Shown here piece after piece: positions 8,086 to 19,150 of a DNA stretch of 64,000 nt. Position 1 is the stretch's first letter; every line of letters starts with the position of its first letter. The position numbers and the translations under genes were made by a program. The DNA comes from Marinibactrum halimedae (lineage in GTDB: Bacteria; Pseudomonadota; Gammaproteobacteria; Pseudomonadales; Cellvibrionaceae): NCBI RefSeq assembly GCF_021234875.1, contig NZ_JAJQVM010000009.1, positions 62,001 through 126,000 on the forward strand. The letters run 5' to 3'. The notes beneath the pieces were generated by a model that had not been told where the DNA came from, ran no database searches, and saw only the letters and a list, made by a program, of their open reading frames with translations.

Positions 8086-9447
8086 ATGAAAGCTGTTTTG
8101 AAAAAACTCGTCCAGGCCACATCATTGGCAGTGCCATTAGCCTTCACTCCAGCGATTTCTTCACTGGTAATTGAAGGCTTCGGCTACTCTGTTGATTGGT
8201 CTTATGCTAGTGCGCAAGAAGAAGCCGCCAAGCCAAAGTATGAAACTCGTAAAACGCCTGCTTTAAGCCAAGCTGTTTTCAAGAAGTTGGCCATTATTCA
8301 AGAGTTGACCAACCCTGAAGGCGACGATGCTAAACCTAATTTCCCCGAGGCTTTGAAAGAGCTGAAGGAAATTGAAAAAGGTGCGGGAAAATGGAATGGC
8401 TATGAGTTAGCTCAGTTGTACAACTACTATGGGTTTGTGTACTACAGCCTAGAGAATAATGCTCAGGCCATTAAGTACTACCGTAAAGTGGTTGATCAAT
8501 CTCCAAATATTCCTGTCGGGCTTGAAGTAGGTACTCTCTACACTATTGCTCAGTTGCAGTTTGTTGAGGAAGATTATCCTGCGGCAATCAAAACGCTAAA
8601 AGAGTGGATGTCAAAACAAGATCCCCAATTTATTGGTGCAGACTCTTATGTTTTGTTAGCTCAAGCGTATTACCAGCTTCAGGATATGAAGAGCGCTCGT
8701 CCCAACGCTGACAAAGCTGTCGAAATGTATGAAGCTAAAGGGAAGGTGCCAAAAGAAAACTGGTTATCTCTTCAGCGAGCTATTTATTTTGAGCTTAGTC
8801 AGAACGATAAAGTGATTGAAGTATTAGTAAAACTTTGTCGTCACTACTCGAAGCCGACTTACTGGAAGCAGCTTGCGGGTATGTATGGGCTTGTAGGTAA
8901 AGAAAAGCGTCAGGTCTACTTAACGGACGCCGCTTATGTAGCAAAAACTCTGGATAAAGAGAAAGAGCTACTGAACTTGGCTTACATGTTCTTGGGAGAG
9001 GAATATCCTTACCGGGCAGCAAAGATTATTGATGACGGTATCAAAAAGAAATTAATTGAGCCGACATCAAAGAATCTTGAAGTCCTTGCAACTGCATGGC
9101 GCTTATCACAAGAGATGGAGAAGTCTATCCAAACCATGTCTCAGGCAGCGGATAAGTCGAAAAATGGTAATTTGCATGCATTGCTTGCAGGTAACTATTT
9201 AGACACAGACCGTAATGAAAAAGCCTTAGAAGTGGCAAGTGTAGCCTTGAAGCGTGGTGGTGTTAAACGGCCTGATCAACTTTACATTGTGATTGGTATG
9301 GCGAGAGCTAACCTTGGCCGATGGGAAAGTGCGATGAAAGCCTTTGAAGAGGCGAAGAAAGATAAACGTAGCAGAGTGTTTGCAGAAAACTGGATTACCT
9401 ATTGTAAAGGTGAGTTGGAGCGCGAACGTCAACTCGGCAACAGTTGA
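8086..9447 (+). CDS. Tetratricopeptide repeat protein of the TonB2-type operon
   Basis: A 453-residue exported protein starting 14 bases after tonB, with GGGGACGGG upstream. An N-terminal hydrophobic stretch and a YASA/QEE boundary at about residue 44 suggest a long signal peptide. The body consists of helix-turn-helix repeats of TPR type, for example YNYYGFVYYSLENNAQAIKYY and the repeats around SYVLLAQAYYQLQDM and ANLGRWESAMKAFEEAKK near the C-terminus. TPR proteins regularly end such TonB clusters, but their job is not settled. A scaffold between the motor and outer-membrane receptors is plausible inference. A strong terminator follows. Confidence 0.85.
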   Translation: MKAVLKKLVQATSLAVPLAFTPAISSLVIEGFGYSVDWSYASAQEEAAKPKYETRKTPALSQAVFKKLAIIQELTNPEGDDAKPNFPEALKELKEIEKGAGKWNGYELAQLYNYYGFVYYSLENNAQAIKYYRKVVDQSPNIPVGLEVGTLYTIAQLQFVEEDYPAAIKTLKEWMSKQDPQFIGADSYVLLAQAYYQLQDMKSARPNADKAVEMYEAKGKVPKENWLSLQRAIYFELSQNDKVIEVLVKLCRHYSKPTYWKQLAGMYGLVGKEKRQVYLTDAAYVAKTLDKEKELLNLAYMFLGEEYPYRAAKIIDDGIKKKLIEPTSKNLEVLATAWRLSQEMEKSIQTMSQAADKSKNGNLHALLAGNYLDTDRNEKALEVASVALKRGGVKRPDQLYIVIGMARANLGRWESAMKAFEEAKKDKRSRVFAENWITYCKGELERERQLGNS

Positions 9448-9473
9448 TTTTTCGATGAAGCTTTAATAAAAAA

Positions 9474-9490
9474 CCCCAGCAATGCTGGGG
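9474..9490. terminator. Bidirectional Rho-independent terminator between the TonB operon and ilvD
   Basis: The stem CCCCAGC/GCTGGGG with a three-base loop is flanked by an A-run on the left and TTTTTT on the right. It can end the plus-strand TonB operon and the minus-strand ilvD transcript. Confidence 0.92.
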
Positions 9491-9610
9491 TTTTTTATTG
9501 GGATGAAAGTTTTTAAAAATTATACCGAGTTTCTTTGAGTTTAAGCGGATGGTTGTAATTCTTTTTGGTATTAGAAAATAAAAAAGATCTTCCTTGATTT
9601 TTTATGTGTC

Positions 9611-11449
9611 CTAATCGTCCAGTTTGGATAGGTCCCTTACAGCGCCTTTATCAGCGCTAGTTGCGAAATGGGCATAGGCTTTAAGGGCCGGAGACACTTT
9701 CCTTGGGCGTGTTTTTTCTGGCTTCCAGCCTTTTGAATTTTGCTCATCCCTTCTTTTTTGAAGTTCTTCGTCGCTTATAATCAAGTTAATTGAGCGCTCG
9801 GGAATATTGATCTGAATATTGTCGCCATCTTGAATGAGACCAATGGCGCCGCCGCTTGCGGCCTCTGGTGAAACATGGCCAATACACAAACCTGAAGAGC
9901 CTCCAGAAAAGCGCCCATCGGTAACGAGCGCACAAGTTTTTCCGAGCCCCATTGATTTTAAATAGCTGGTTGGATAAAGCATTTCTTGCATGCCTGGGCC
10001 GCCTTTGGGACCTTCGTAACGGACAATGACAATATCACCGGGCTTCACTTTCTCATTTAATATATTATCAACGGCTTCATCTTGTGATTCAGTCACATGA
10101 GCTTTGCCTTCAAAAATTAAAATAGACTCATCCACACCAGCGGTTTTTACAACACACCCATCTTCGGCAATGTTTCCATACAAAACCGCTAGCCCACCTT
10201 CTTCACTGAAGGCATTTTCGTATGAACGAATACAGCCGTTTTCGCGATCTGCGTCAAGGCTGGGCCAACGGGTAGATTGGCTGAATGCTTGTTGTGTTGG
10301 AATACCCGCAGGGCCGGCTTTGTAAAACTCAATTACTTTTGGTGATGGCGAAGCCATAATATCCCATTCTGAAAGCGCGGCATTCAGCGTTGGGCTATGG
10401 ACAGTGGGAACCGAGGCATCTAATTTTCCGCATCGGTTTAATTCACCTAAAATAGCCATGATGCCTCCCGCACGATGCACATCTTCGATGTGATAGTTAG
10501 GGGAGTTAGGGGCGACTTTACACAGCTGCGGTACCTCTCGTGAGAGCGTGTCGATATCCTTCATATCAAAATCTACACCCGCTTCTTGTGCCGCTGCCAG
10601 CAAATGCAAAATGGTATTCGTTGACCCTCCCATGGCAATGTCGAGTGTCATGGCATTTCGAAACGCGGTTTTGGTACAAATATCCCGTGGTAATACATTC
10701 GTTGCGTCGTTCTCGTAGTAACGTTTAGTAATTTCTACGATAAGCTGGCCTGCGCGTTTGAATAAATGCTCACGGTCGGCGTGGGTGGCTAAAGTGGTTC
10801 CATTGCCGGGCAGGCTTAAGCCAAGTGCTTCGGTCAGACAATTCATTGAGTTTGCGGTGAACATACCAGAACAGGAACCGCAAGTCGGACAGGCCGAGCG
10901 TTCGTATTCGGCCACTTTTTCGTCTGAGGCATTGGGGTCTGCTGCAATAACCATGGCATCTACAAGGTCTAACTTGTGCTCTGATAGCTTGGTTTTTCCA
11001 GCTTCCATGGGGCCACCTGAGACAAAAACCACGGGAATATTTAAGCGCATGGCAGCCATCAGCATTCCCGGAGTAATTTTATCGCAATTAGAAATACACA
11101 CGAGAGCATCTGCGCAATGGGCGTTAACCATATATTCAACGGAGTCGGCAATGACGTCTCGGCTGGGTAAGCTGTAAAGCATTCCGTCATGGCCCATGGC
11201 TATACCATCATCAACGGCAATGGTATTGAATTCTTTTGCGACGCCACCTGCAGATTCAATTTCTCGGGCAACGAGCTGGCCTAAGTCTTTCAGGTGTACG
11301 TGTCCCGGCACGAATTGTGTAAAAGAATTAGCGATAGCAATGATAGGTTTATGAAAATCTTCGTCTTTCATGCCGGTTGCACGCCATAGCGCACGTGCTC
11401 CCGCCATATTACGGCCGGATGTCGATGTTTTGGAACGATACACGGGCAT
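9611..11449 (-). CDS. ilvD: Dihydroxy-acid dehydratase
   Basis: Iron-sulfur enzyme of valine, isoleucine and leucine synthesis that dehydrates 2,3-dihydroxy-3-methyl acids to 2-keto acids. The 612-residue protein (E. coli 616) has the cluster cysteines in [12 protein letters not shown] and [17 protein letters not shown], and the C-terminal [14 protein letters not shown] and [17 protein letters not shown] start at the ATG giving [19 protein letters not shown], preceded by AAAGAGG ten bases upstream; the frame is open further upstream but without family similarity. It is transcribed toward the shared terminator at 9474-9490 and appears monocistronic here, with no ilv neighbours. Confidence 0.97.
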   Translation of the reverse strand: MPVYRSKTSTSGRNMAGARALWRATGMKDEDFHKPIIAIANSFTQFVPGHVHLKDLGQLVAREIESAGGVAKEFNTIAVDDGIAMGHDGMLYSLPSRDVIADSVEYMVNAHCADALVCISNCDKITPGMLMAAMRLNIPVVFVSGGPMEAGKTKLSEHKLDLVDAMVIAADPNASDEKVAEYERSACPTCGSCSGMFTANSMNCLTEALGLSLPGNGTTLATHADREHLFKRAGQLIVEITKRYYENDATNVLPRDICTKTAFRNAMTLDIAMGGSTNTILHLLAAAQEAGVDFDMKDIDTLSREVPQLCKVAPNSPNYHIEDVHRAGGIMAILGELNRCGKLDASVPTVHSPTLNAALSEWDIMASPSPKVIEFYKAGPAGIPTQQAFSQSTRWPSLDADRENGCIRSYENAFSEEGGLAVLYGNIAEDGCVVKTAGVDESILIFEGKAHVTESQDEAVDNILNEKVKPGDIVIVRYEGPKGGPGMQEMLYPTSYLKSMGLGKTCALVTDGRFSGGSSGLCIGHVSPEAASGGAIGLIQDGDNIQINIPERSINLIISDEELQKRRDEQNSKGWKPEKTRPRKVSPALKAYAHFATSADKGAVRDLSKLDD

Positions 11450-11931
11450 TATAAATATACCTCTTTGGAATGGCTGGCCAGTGGTTGTTGGGGCCATTTT
11501 TGGCCTCTATTTTTGTCAGTATATGCCGTCTTTGGGGTGTCAGGCATGGTGTTTGTAAATCGAGAGAAGATAAAAGCCTCGGTAGAGAGAACTCCTTAAA
11601 ATAAAAATGTGAAAGTTGCCACTGGCCTATAAAGTTAAACACACAATATTATTTGGATCAGTATCATAGCAAAAATGACGGAGTATGCGATGTTGGTCTA
11701 GTGAATAGCGCTTAGAAATAGTCGATTGGGTATTACTGTGAATCTGGTTTGTTAGCAATTTGAGTTAGGAGTAATAGTATGGATATATTGCTAGTGGTGT
11801 GTCTCATGTGCTTTGTTTTGGCTTTATTTTAAGGCGGAAAAAACGCAGCTTGTGAAGGGTAACGTGGGTTGGATCGTATAAAGAAAGTGGTTTTTCTATT
11901 CCGATTTTTTATTATCAATAATTCCATATTT
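11450..11931. other. Intergenic region between argA and ilvD
   Basis: Contains the ilvD ribosome-binding site (11460-11466), presumably its promoter, and a possible tiny membrane peptide gene (11779-11832, described separately). Downstream of argA on the minus strand a short hairpin (CCATAT/ATATGG) with few following T residues could act as a weak terminator. I found no recognisable attenuator peptide rich in branched-chain codons before ilvD. Confidence 0.4.
11779..11832 (+). CDS. Possible 17-residue hydrophobic peptide
   Basis: An ATG preceded at good distance by TTAGGAG opens a 17-codon frame (MDILLVVCLMCFVLALF) ending in TAA. After Met-Asp every residue is hydrophobic or Cys, so the product would be a single membrane helix, like small membrane proteins or type I toxin peptides. 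There is no homology evidence, no terminator nearby and no visible antisense RNA. A frame this short can arise by chance; the case rests on the ribosome-binding site plus uniform hydrophobicity. Confidence 0.25.
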   Translation: MDILLVVCLMCFVLALF

Positions 11932-13239
11932 CTATATGGCTTTAATAAATACCTTGGAGCGCCGTTGTAGGTTATACAGTGTTTGTTTTTGTTGCGGTAA
12001 AACCGATAATGGTTTTTCAATAAATCCTCTTTCTAAAAACCAGTGTGCCGTTTGTGTGGTGAGGACAAAAATAGATTCCATGCCTTGGAGTTTGGCTTGA
12101 GATTCAATATATTCTAAGAGTTGTTCGGCTCGACCGGCATTCCGATATTCCTCATGGGTTGCCACGCAGGCCAGTTCTGCCATGTTGTCATCCTCGAAAG
12201 CGTAAAGCCCTGCACAGGCCACAATCATGCCGTCTAATTCCATCACGGCAAATCGATAAATTTCGGTTTCTAATAACTCGCGAGAACGACGAACTAAAAT
12301 GCCCTGCTCTTCTAGAGGTTGAATGAGAGCCAGGATACCGCCGACATCGCCAATTCTTGCTTGGCGAATGATTTCGTAGCTGTCTCGATGCACCAATGTG
12401 CCACTGCCGTTTCGGGTGAATAATTCTTCAATCAAAGCACCATCAATCGCGTAACTGATCACTTGTGCTCGATTGACGCCCTGTAAGCAGACTTGGTAAC
12501 TGGCTTCCAGTGCGGCCAGTTGTTCTTCGGGTAACTGCGCATTTGATAAGTATTCACGGCAAGCACTGAGAGACAAGTGTCTTTGTAAGTTGCCGTTGTC
12601 ATCATTGATGCCTTGAGGCCGGATGAGTGTAATCAGCTTATCTGCAGTTAGGGCGATCGCGACTTGAGTAGCGACTTCATGCACAGGAATATTAAAGACT
12701 TCTCCTGTGGCTGAATAACCAATAGGCGAAATGATCACTACTGCTTTGTGGTCGAGAGCGTGATGAATGCTGCTGATATCGATTTTTCTGACCTTACCAG
12801 AGTGTTGATAGTCGACACCATTGATCACCCCTTTGGGCATCCCGGTGACAAAATTGCCACTGGTAAGGCGAATGTCAGCGCCGTGCATGGGCGAGTTGGG
12901 TAAACCTGTGGATAAGGCCGCTTCCAGTTTTAATCGAGTGGCGCCAATGGCTTGCAGTACATAAGGCAGAGAAGAAATGTCTGTGATGCGCTTTCCGTCA
13001 CTGAACTCGCTTTCAACGCGAGCTTCCTTCAACCTGGCTTCAATTTGTGGCCGAGCACCGTGTACCAGAACTAATCGAACACCGAGGCTGGTGAGTAGGG
13101 CGATATCGTGCACGATATGCTGGAAGTTATCGTTTTCCATCGCGTCGCCAGGGAGCGTAAGAACAAAGGTTTTGCCTCGATAAGCATTAATATAAGGCGA
13201 AGAGTGTCGAAACCAGGCAATGTAATCTGAATTACTCAA
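11932..13239 (-). CDS. argA: N-acetylglutamate synthase
   Basis: First enzyme of arginine synthesis, acetylating glutamate from acetyl-CoA. The 435-residue protein has an N-terminal amino-acid-kinase-like domain (about 20-280; LTLPGDAME, LVLVHGARPQIEARL) and a C-terminal GNAT domain (about 290-435; LACVATHEEYRNAGRAEQLL). This is the fused ArgA layout of gammaproteobacteria. Residues of the kinase-like domain normally bind arginine for feedback inhibition. The start is TTG with TAAGGA about nine bases upstream, and MSNSDYIAWFRHSSPYINA matches the family N-terminus. argE lies 90 bases upstream on the same strand, so a joint argE-argA transcript is likely. Confidence 0.95.
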   Translation of the reverse strand: MSNSDYIAWFRHSSPYINAYRGKTFVLTLPGDAMENDNFQHIVHDIALLTSLGVRLVLVHGARPQIEARLKEARVESEFSDGKRITDISSLPYVLQAIGATRLKLEAALSTGLPNSPMHGADIRLTSGNFVTGMPKGVINGVDYQHSGKVRKIDISSIHHALDHKAVVIISPIGYSATGEVFNIPVHEVATQVAIALTADKLITLIRPQGINDDNGNLQRHLSLSACREYLSNAQLPEEQLAALEASYQVCLQGVNRAQVISYAIDGALIEELFTRNGSGTLVHRDSYEIIRQARIGDVGGILALIQPLEEQGILVRRSRELLETEIYRFAVMELDGMIVACAGLYAFEDDNMAELACVATHEEYRNAGRAEQLLEYIESQAKLQGMESIFVLTTQTAHWFLERGFIEKPLSVLPQQKQTLYNLQRRSKVFIKAI

Positions 13240-13329
13240 TCTTGTGATTCCTTAGGCCACGGCAATGGGGAGAAAATTTAAGAGAGGATTGTAGTGTTTG
13301 TTCTTTCTCCTGTTAACTGGAGGATGGGT

Positions 13330-14487
13330 TTATTGTTCTTCACCAAGGCAATATTGAGCAATTAATTGTTTCAGCACGTTCACGGCTGGTTGGATTTGGC
13401 TGAGCTCAATAAATTCATCCGGTTGATGGGCCTGATCTATTGAACCTGGGCCCATTACGACTGTTTGCATACCGAGTTTTTGTAAGTGAGGCGCTTCTGT
13501 GGCAAAGGCAACGGCTTCGGCAGAATGCCCTGTTAAACGTTCCAGAGTTTTTACTAAGTCTGAGTGTTCCGATTCTTCAAATGCCGGAACACCGGGAAAA
13601 AGTGACTCCAAATACACAGGCATATCACATTCTTCGGACACATGTTGTATGCGGGAGTGAAGTAAGCCATGTAATTCGTCCATAGGCATACCGGGTAAAG
13701 GACGAATATCGAAGTGCAATTCACAATGGCCGCAAATTCGGTTTGGGTTGTCTCCTCCATGGATGTGGCCGAGGTTCAGTGTTGGCACCTCTACGGAAAA
13801 TAACGGGTTTTGGTAGGTGCGTTGTAAATAGGTACGAAAATCCATTAATTCAGAAATCACCCTATGCATCGTCTCCATGGCGTTTTTGCCAAGACCAGGG
13901 TTGGAAGAATGCCCGGCAAGCCCTTGCACACGAATACTTTCCATAGCGATGCCTTTATGGGCGCGAATGGGGGTTAAGCCTGTGGGTTCGCCAATCACCG
14001 CATGGCGAGCCTTGGGGCGCCCGAGTTCCACGAGTGCCTGTGCGCCGCTCATGGAAGATTCCTCATCGGCAGTGGCCAGAATAATCAGGGGTTCTTTGAG
14101 TGGTTTATCCAAAAATTCTCGGGCGGCTTCAATGGCGACCGGGAAAAATCCTTTCATGTCCGTGGCGCCAAGCCCATACCAACGATTGTTTTTCTCAGTG
14201 AGTGAAAATGGGTCTTGTGCCCAGCGTGTGTCATCGTACGGTACGGTATCGGTATGGCCCGATAACACCAGTCCACCAGGGCCTTTACCGAGTGTGGCAA
14301 TTAAGTTGGCTTTATTGGGTGCACCAGATAAGGGCAATATTTCTGTTTCAAAGCCGAGATCAGAGAGCCAAGTGGCGAGTAACTCGATAACCGGTAGGTT
14401 GCCCATATCCCACTGGGCGTGGCTACTGCTGACGGAAGGGAGGGCAACCATTTCGGTAAGTTGCTGTTTTATGGATGGTAAGCGCAT
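13330..14487 (-). CDS. argE: Acetylornithine deacetylase
   Basis: M20-family zinc peptidase-like enzyme that removes the acetyl group from N2-acetylornithine to give ornithine. The 385-residue protein has the metal-binding LSGHTDTVPYDD (His-x-Asp), GLGATDMKGFF (bridging Asp), the catalytic pair ADEESSMSG and the later metal ligand in GEPTG. GLAGHSSNPGLGKNAME belongs to the dimerisation/lid domain. It begins with ATG and ends 90 bases before argA on the same strand, pairing the two acetyl-cycle steps of linear arginine synthesis. No clear ArgR box was recognised upstream. Confidence 0.95.
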   Translation of the reverse strand: MRLPSIKQQLTEMVALPSVSSSHAQWDMGNLPVIELLATWLSDLGFETEILPLSGAPNKANLIATLGKGPGGLVLSGHTDTVPYDDTRWAQDPFSLTEKNNRWYGLGATDMKGFFPVAIEAAREFLDKPLKEPLIILATADEESSMSGAQALVELGRPKARHAVIGEPTGLTPIRAHKGIAMESIRVQGLAGHSSNPGLGKNAMETMHRVISELMDFRTYLQRTYQNPLFSVEVPTLNLGHIHGGDNPNRICGHCELHFDIRPLPGMPMDELHGLLHSRIQHVSEECDMPVYLESLFPGVPAFEESEHSDLVKTLERLTGHSAEAVAFATEAPHLQKLGMQTVVMGPGSIDQAHQPDEFIELSQIQPAVNVLKQLIAQYCLGEEQ

Positions 14488-14561
14488 GAATGAATCTCAG
14501 TCAAAAAGGAAAAGAGGAGTGTTTCAATCACATGAGTAGCTTACTGGTACAGTAGCACGCC

Positions 14562-15233
14562 CTAAAATGAAACGGCAGGGTTAAGTTGGCTCCAAAACAA
14601 CTGAGCGGTTTCTTCGCACATGGCATCAATGGCTTCTCCGTCTACATACACCCCATCAATTAATAACCGGCTCATCCCATGAAGCGTACTCCAGCTAACT
14701 TGAGCAAAACGTAAAGGGTCGACGGCTTGGTTGATGAGTTTGTCTTCGTGCCAATCTTTAATGGCGGTGGCGTATTGTCGAAATGAAGCGTGAGCTCGTG
14801 TTTTCAAGCTCTCTGTGGTGCTGTGTTGTTGCCATAGTTCGCTGCCAAACATGAGCTCGTAAACCTCTTTGTTTTTTAGGGCAAACTCAAGGTACTGTTT
14901 TGTGAAAATAAGCAATGTTGCTGGAGCAGGTTCGATGGTCTTGGCATCAACGCGGGTACTGAAAAGTCGAAACCCTTCTTCTGCTATGGCGCACAAAAGT
15001 TCTTTTTTATCTTTGAAGTGATGATAAGGCGCAGTGCGAGAAACATCGGCTGAGGTGGCGAGTTTACGCATACTTAACCCCTGAATACCGTCGGTGCGTA
15101 AAATCGAAATGGCGTTATCCAATAGCACCGTACGCAGGTCACCATGATGATACGATTTTTTACTGGTTTTTAAGGATGTATCTTGAAGCAGACATTCTGC
15201 GTGGCCTTGGTTAGGTTCTTGTTCGTTATTCAT
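14562..15233 (-). CDS. TetR-family transcriptional repressor, divergent from fadH
   Basis: A 223-residue regulator with an N-terminal helix-turn-helix (GIQGLSMRKLATSADVSRT, then APYHHFKDKKELLCAI) and a C-terminal ligand domain of the WHG type, containing WSTLHGMSRLLIDG. I start at the ATG giving MNNEQEPNQG; the upstream extension would begin at a TTG lying inside an operator-like palindrome and is rejected. It is transcribed away from fadH, and two matching palindromes lie in the shared promoter region. The inferred role is repression of fadH and of itself, released by a fatty-acid or acyl-CoA-like ligand. The ligand is not visible in the sequence. Confidence 0.88.
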   Translation of the reverse strand: MNNEQEPNQGHAECLLQDTSLKTSKKSYHHGDLRTVLLDNAISILRTDGIQGLSMRKLATSADVSRTAPYHHFKDKKELLCAIAEEGFRLFSTRVDAKTIEPAPATLLIFTKQYLEFALKNKEVYELMFGSELWQQHSTTESLKTRAHASFRQYATAIKDWHEDKLINQAVDPLRFAQVSWSTLHGMSRLLIDGVYVDGEAIDAMCEETAQLFWSQLNPAVSF

Positions 15234-15307
15234 AATGATGATATCTGCACAAAAGTATCTGCGAGTAGAACGATAAATAGGATGAAGTAGCAGGCTATCA
15301 ATAGATC

Positions 15308-15355
15308 TTGACGCCGTCAAAATAGAAGCGTTTAATGTAAACTAGACGCTGTCAA
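15308..15355 (+). promoter_or_regulatory. fadH promoter with two TetR-type operators
   Basis: A plus-strand sigma70-type promoter reads TTGACG (15308-15313), a 17-base spacer, then TTTAAT (15331-15336). A perfect odd palindrome, TTGACGCCGTCAA (15308-15320), covers the -35 box. A near-copy, TAGACGCTGTCAA (15343-15355; 11 of 13 identical), covers the expected transcription start. The centres are 35 bases apart. The second copy also holds a TTGACA on the minus strand that could serve the tetR promoter. Binding by the adjacent TetR protein is inference. Confidence 0.7.
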
Positions 15356-15425
15356 GTTTGGCCGATCAAATGAGTTAGTCGACCATATTAGATTGCATAA
15401 AGCTTCAGTTATTTTTTACAGCTGC

Positions 15426-15481
15426 GTTTTTATAACCATATTTTTATAGGCATGTTTTTATAAGCATGTTTTGTAACCACA
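15426..15481 (+). repeat. Four tandem 14-bp repeats in the fadH leader
   Basis: Consecutive units GTTTTTATAACCAT, ATTTTTATAGGCAT, GTTTTTATAAGCAT and GTTTTGTAACCACA lie between the predicted fadH transcription start and its ATG. They add T-rich, unstructured leader sequence and may vary in number between strains. Confidence 0.75.
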
Positions 15482-15528
15482 CTTATATAACAACAAACAG
15501 ACCACAACCATTCATTGATGATTAGTAA

Positions 15529-17556
<2,028 letters not shown>

Positions 17557-17580
17557 TTGCTAGCCTTTATCCTTCAAAAA

Positions 17581-17604
17581 AACACCTGTATTTTTACAGG
17601 TGTT
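17581..17604 (+). terminator. Rho-independent terminator of fadH
   Basis: A perfect 10-base stem (AACACCTGTA/TACAGGTGTT) with a TTTT loop is preceded by an A-run and followed by seven or more T residues. Confidence 0.93.
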
Positions 17605-17723
17605 TTTTTATATTCCAGCCATAACCTGCCTTGATGGCATCTTGTCATAATTCATCATTTTTCCTGCCCTACATTGTCAGAATTGCACTTTATGCTTGGC
17701 GTTGCCTACCTAAGGAGAGTGCA

Positions 17724-19112
17724 ATGAAAAAAGAAATTCTGATTAAAATTACAACGATTGCCGTACTGGCAATACTGTTGCTTATTCCTATTCAGATGGT
17801 GAAATCTAAAATTCACGAAAGACAATTAAATCAAGGTGTGGCTCGTGAATCGGTGGTAAGCAGTTGGACAGGTAATCAAGCCATTACGTTACCCTATATT
17901 GTTATTCCCACAGAAAATACCGTCGAAGTTGTGAATGGCTTTGGTCAGGTCAATTCCATAGAAAGTCGAAACCGTTACTATGATGTGCTTGAACCCTCTA
18001 AGATTGATGTGGATTTTCAAGTAAAAAATCGAATACTCAAAAAGGGGATACATCACATACCTGTTTATTCGGTGACGATCGAAATGAAGGGAAACTTTGC
18101 GCCTGAAAGCGTGAAACAGCTTGCGCGGGCATTGAATGAATATCAGTCTGGAACACTTAAAGAAGCGCCTTTTATGGCCATGAATTTAAGTGACATGAGA
18201 GGAATTGAAAGTTCACCTCAACTCTCATTAAATGGTAAGTTGAGAAACGTTTCACCCTCCATACCGCTGTTAAGTCAATCCCAGGGGATTCACTCTTCAT
18301 TAGCGGGACTTTCAGAATTGTATGTACTTTCAGAACCAGAGACGCTTTCAGAGTTAGACGAAGCTCTGCCTTTTACATTGACCCTCTCTGTGAAAGGAGC
18401 AGAAAAAATCGCCTTTTTACCCATCGCTAATGATGCCAGTGTAAAAGTGGTATCAGACTGGCCTCACCCTCAGTTTGGTGGCTCGTCTTTACCGATGGAG
18501 CGGCACATCGATCAAGATGGATTTGAGGCACAATGGGTATTTTCTCAGTATGGCCATAATAATAAACAACTGTTATTGAGCTGTATTCGTTATGCAGAGT
18601 GTGCTGCATTATCTGCATCGATGACCAGCATCGAATTTATCACCCCTATTGATATTTATATGTTGTCGGAGCGATCGATAAAATACGCATTTTTGTTTAT
18701 TGGTTTAGGCTTTATCACTTTTTTGATTTTTGAACAAATGCGTCAAATTCGAATTCATCCTGTTCAATACACCTTTGTTGGCTTGGTGTTGGCGGTCTTT
18801 TATCTTCTTTTGATTTCACTCTCAGAGCATGTCGGTTTTCAGTGGGCTTACCTGATTGCCGTCGTCGCATGTGGCTTGTTATTGATAATGTACTTGCCCT
18901 ATATGTTAGGTAATACCGTTGTGGCTATGTTATTTACGGCGGTGTTTATAGGGGTTTACGGCTTGTTGTACGTTATTATTCAATCAGAAGATTTTGCTTT
19001 TTTAATGGGCGCGATATTGGTATTCAGTGTGCTGGCAATACTCATGTCGGTAACCCGACGAGTAAATTGGTATGAAATTAATCAATTTGAAAAATTAAAT
19101 GAAACGTTATAA
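17724..19112 (+). CDS. creD: CreD-family inner-membrane protein
   Basis: A 462-residue membrane protein matching CreD (Cet). The N-terminus MKKEILIKITTIAVLAILLL with IPIQMVKSKIHERQ is the family-typical first transmembrane segment followed by a conserved linker. A long periplasmic domain contains LPYIVIP and the VYSVTIEMKGNF region. About six transmembrane segments lie from residue 310 to the end. ATG 17724 has a very good site (TAAGGAGA), so the longer upstream reading is rejected. In E. coli creD is controlled by CreBC, and in some Pseudomonadota it is linked to the beta-lactam response; neither creA, creB nor creC is adjacent here. Its exact function is unknown, with an envelope-integrity role suggested by the literature. 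Confidence 0.85.
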   Translation: MKKEILIKITTIAVLAILLLIPIQMVKSKIHERQLNQGVARESVVSSWTGNQAITLPYIVIPTENTVEVVNGFGQVNSIESRNRYYDVLEPSKIDVDFQVKNRILKKGIHHIPVYSVTIEMKGNFAPESVKQLARALNEYQSGTLKEAPFMAMNLSDMRGIESSPQLSLNGKLRNVSPSIPLLSQSQGIHSSLAGLSELYVLSEPETLSELDEALPFTLTLSVKGAEKIAFLPIANDASVKVVSDWPHPQFGGSSLPMERHIDQDGFEAQWVFSQYGHNNKQLLLSCIRYAECAALSASMTSIEFITPIDIYMLSERSIKYAFLFIGLGFITFLIFEQMRQIRIHPVQYTFVGLVLAVFYLLLISLSEHVGFQWAYLIAVVACGLLLIMYLPYMLGNTVVAMLFTAVFIGVYGLLYVIIQSEDFAFLMGAILVFSVLAILMSVTRRVNWYEINQFEKLNETL

Positions 19113-19150
19113 AGGTGGGCTTTTATAAACTGTAAAGACAGAGGAAGTGT

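Noticed and set aside
10758-11177. Plus-strand frame (139 codons) opposite ilvD
   Set aside because: It is a shadow of the conserved iron-sulfur region of IlvD.
13877-14539. Long plus-strand frame (220 codons) opposite argE
   Set aside because: It is antisense to an intact argE with all catalytic motifs and resembles no protein.
15234-15320. N-terminal extension of the TetR protein beginning at a TTG
   Set aside because: The TTG lies inside the perfect operator-like palindrome and the -35 region of fadH; the ATG at 15233 gives a normal TetR length.
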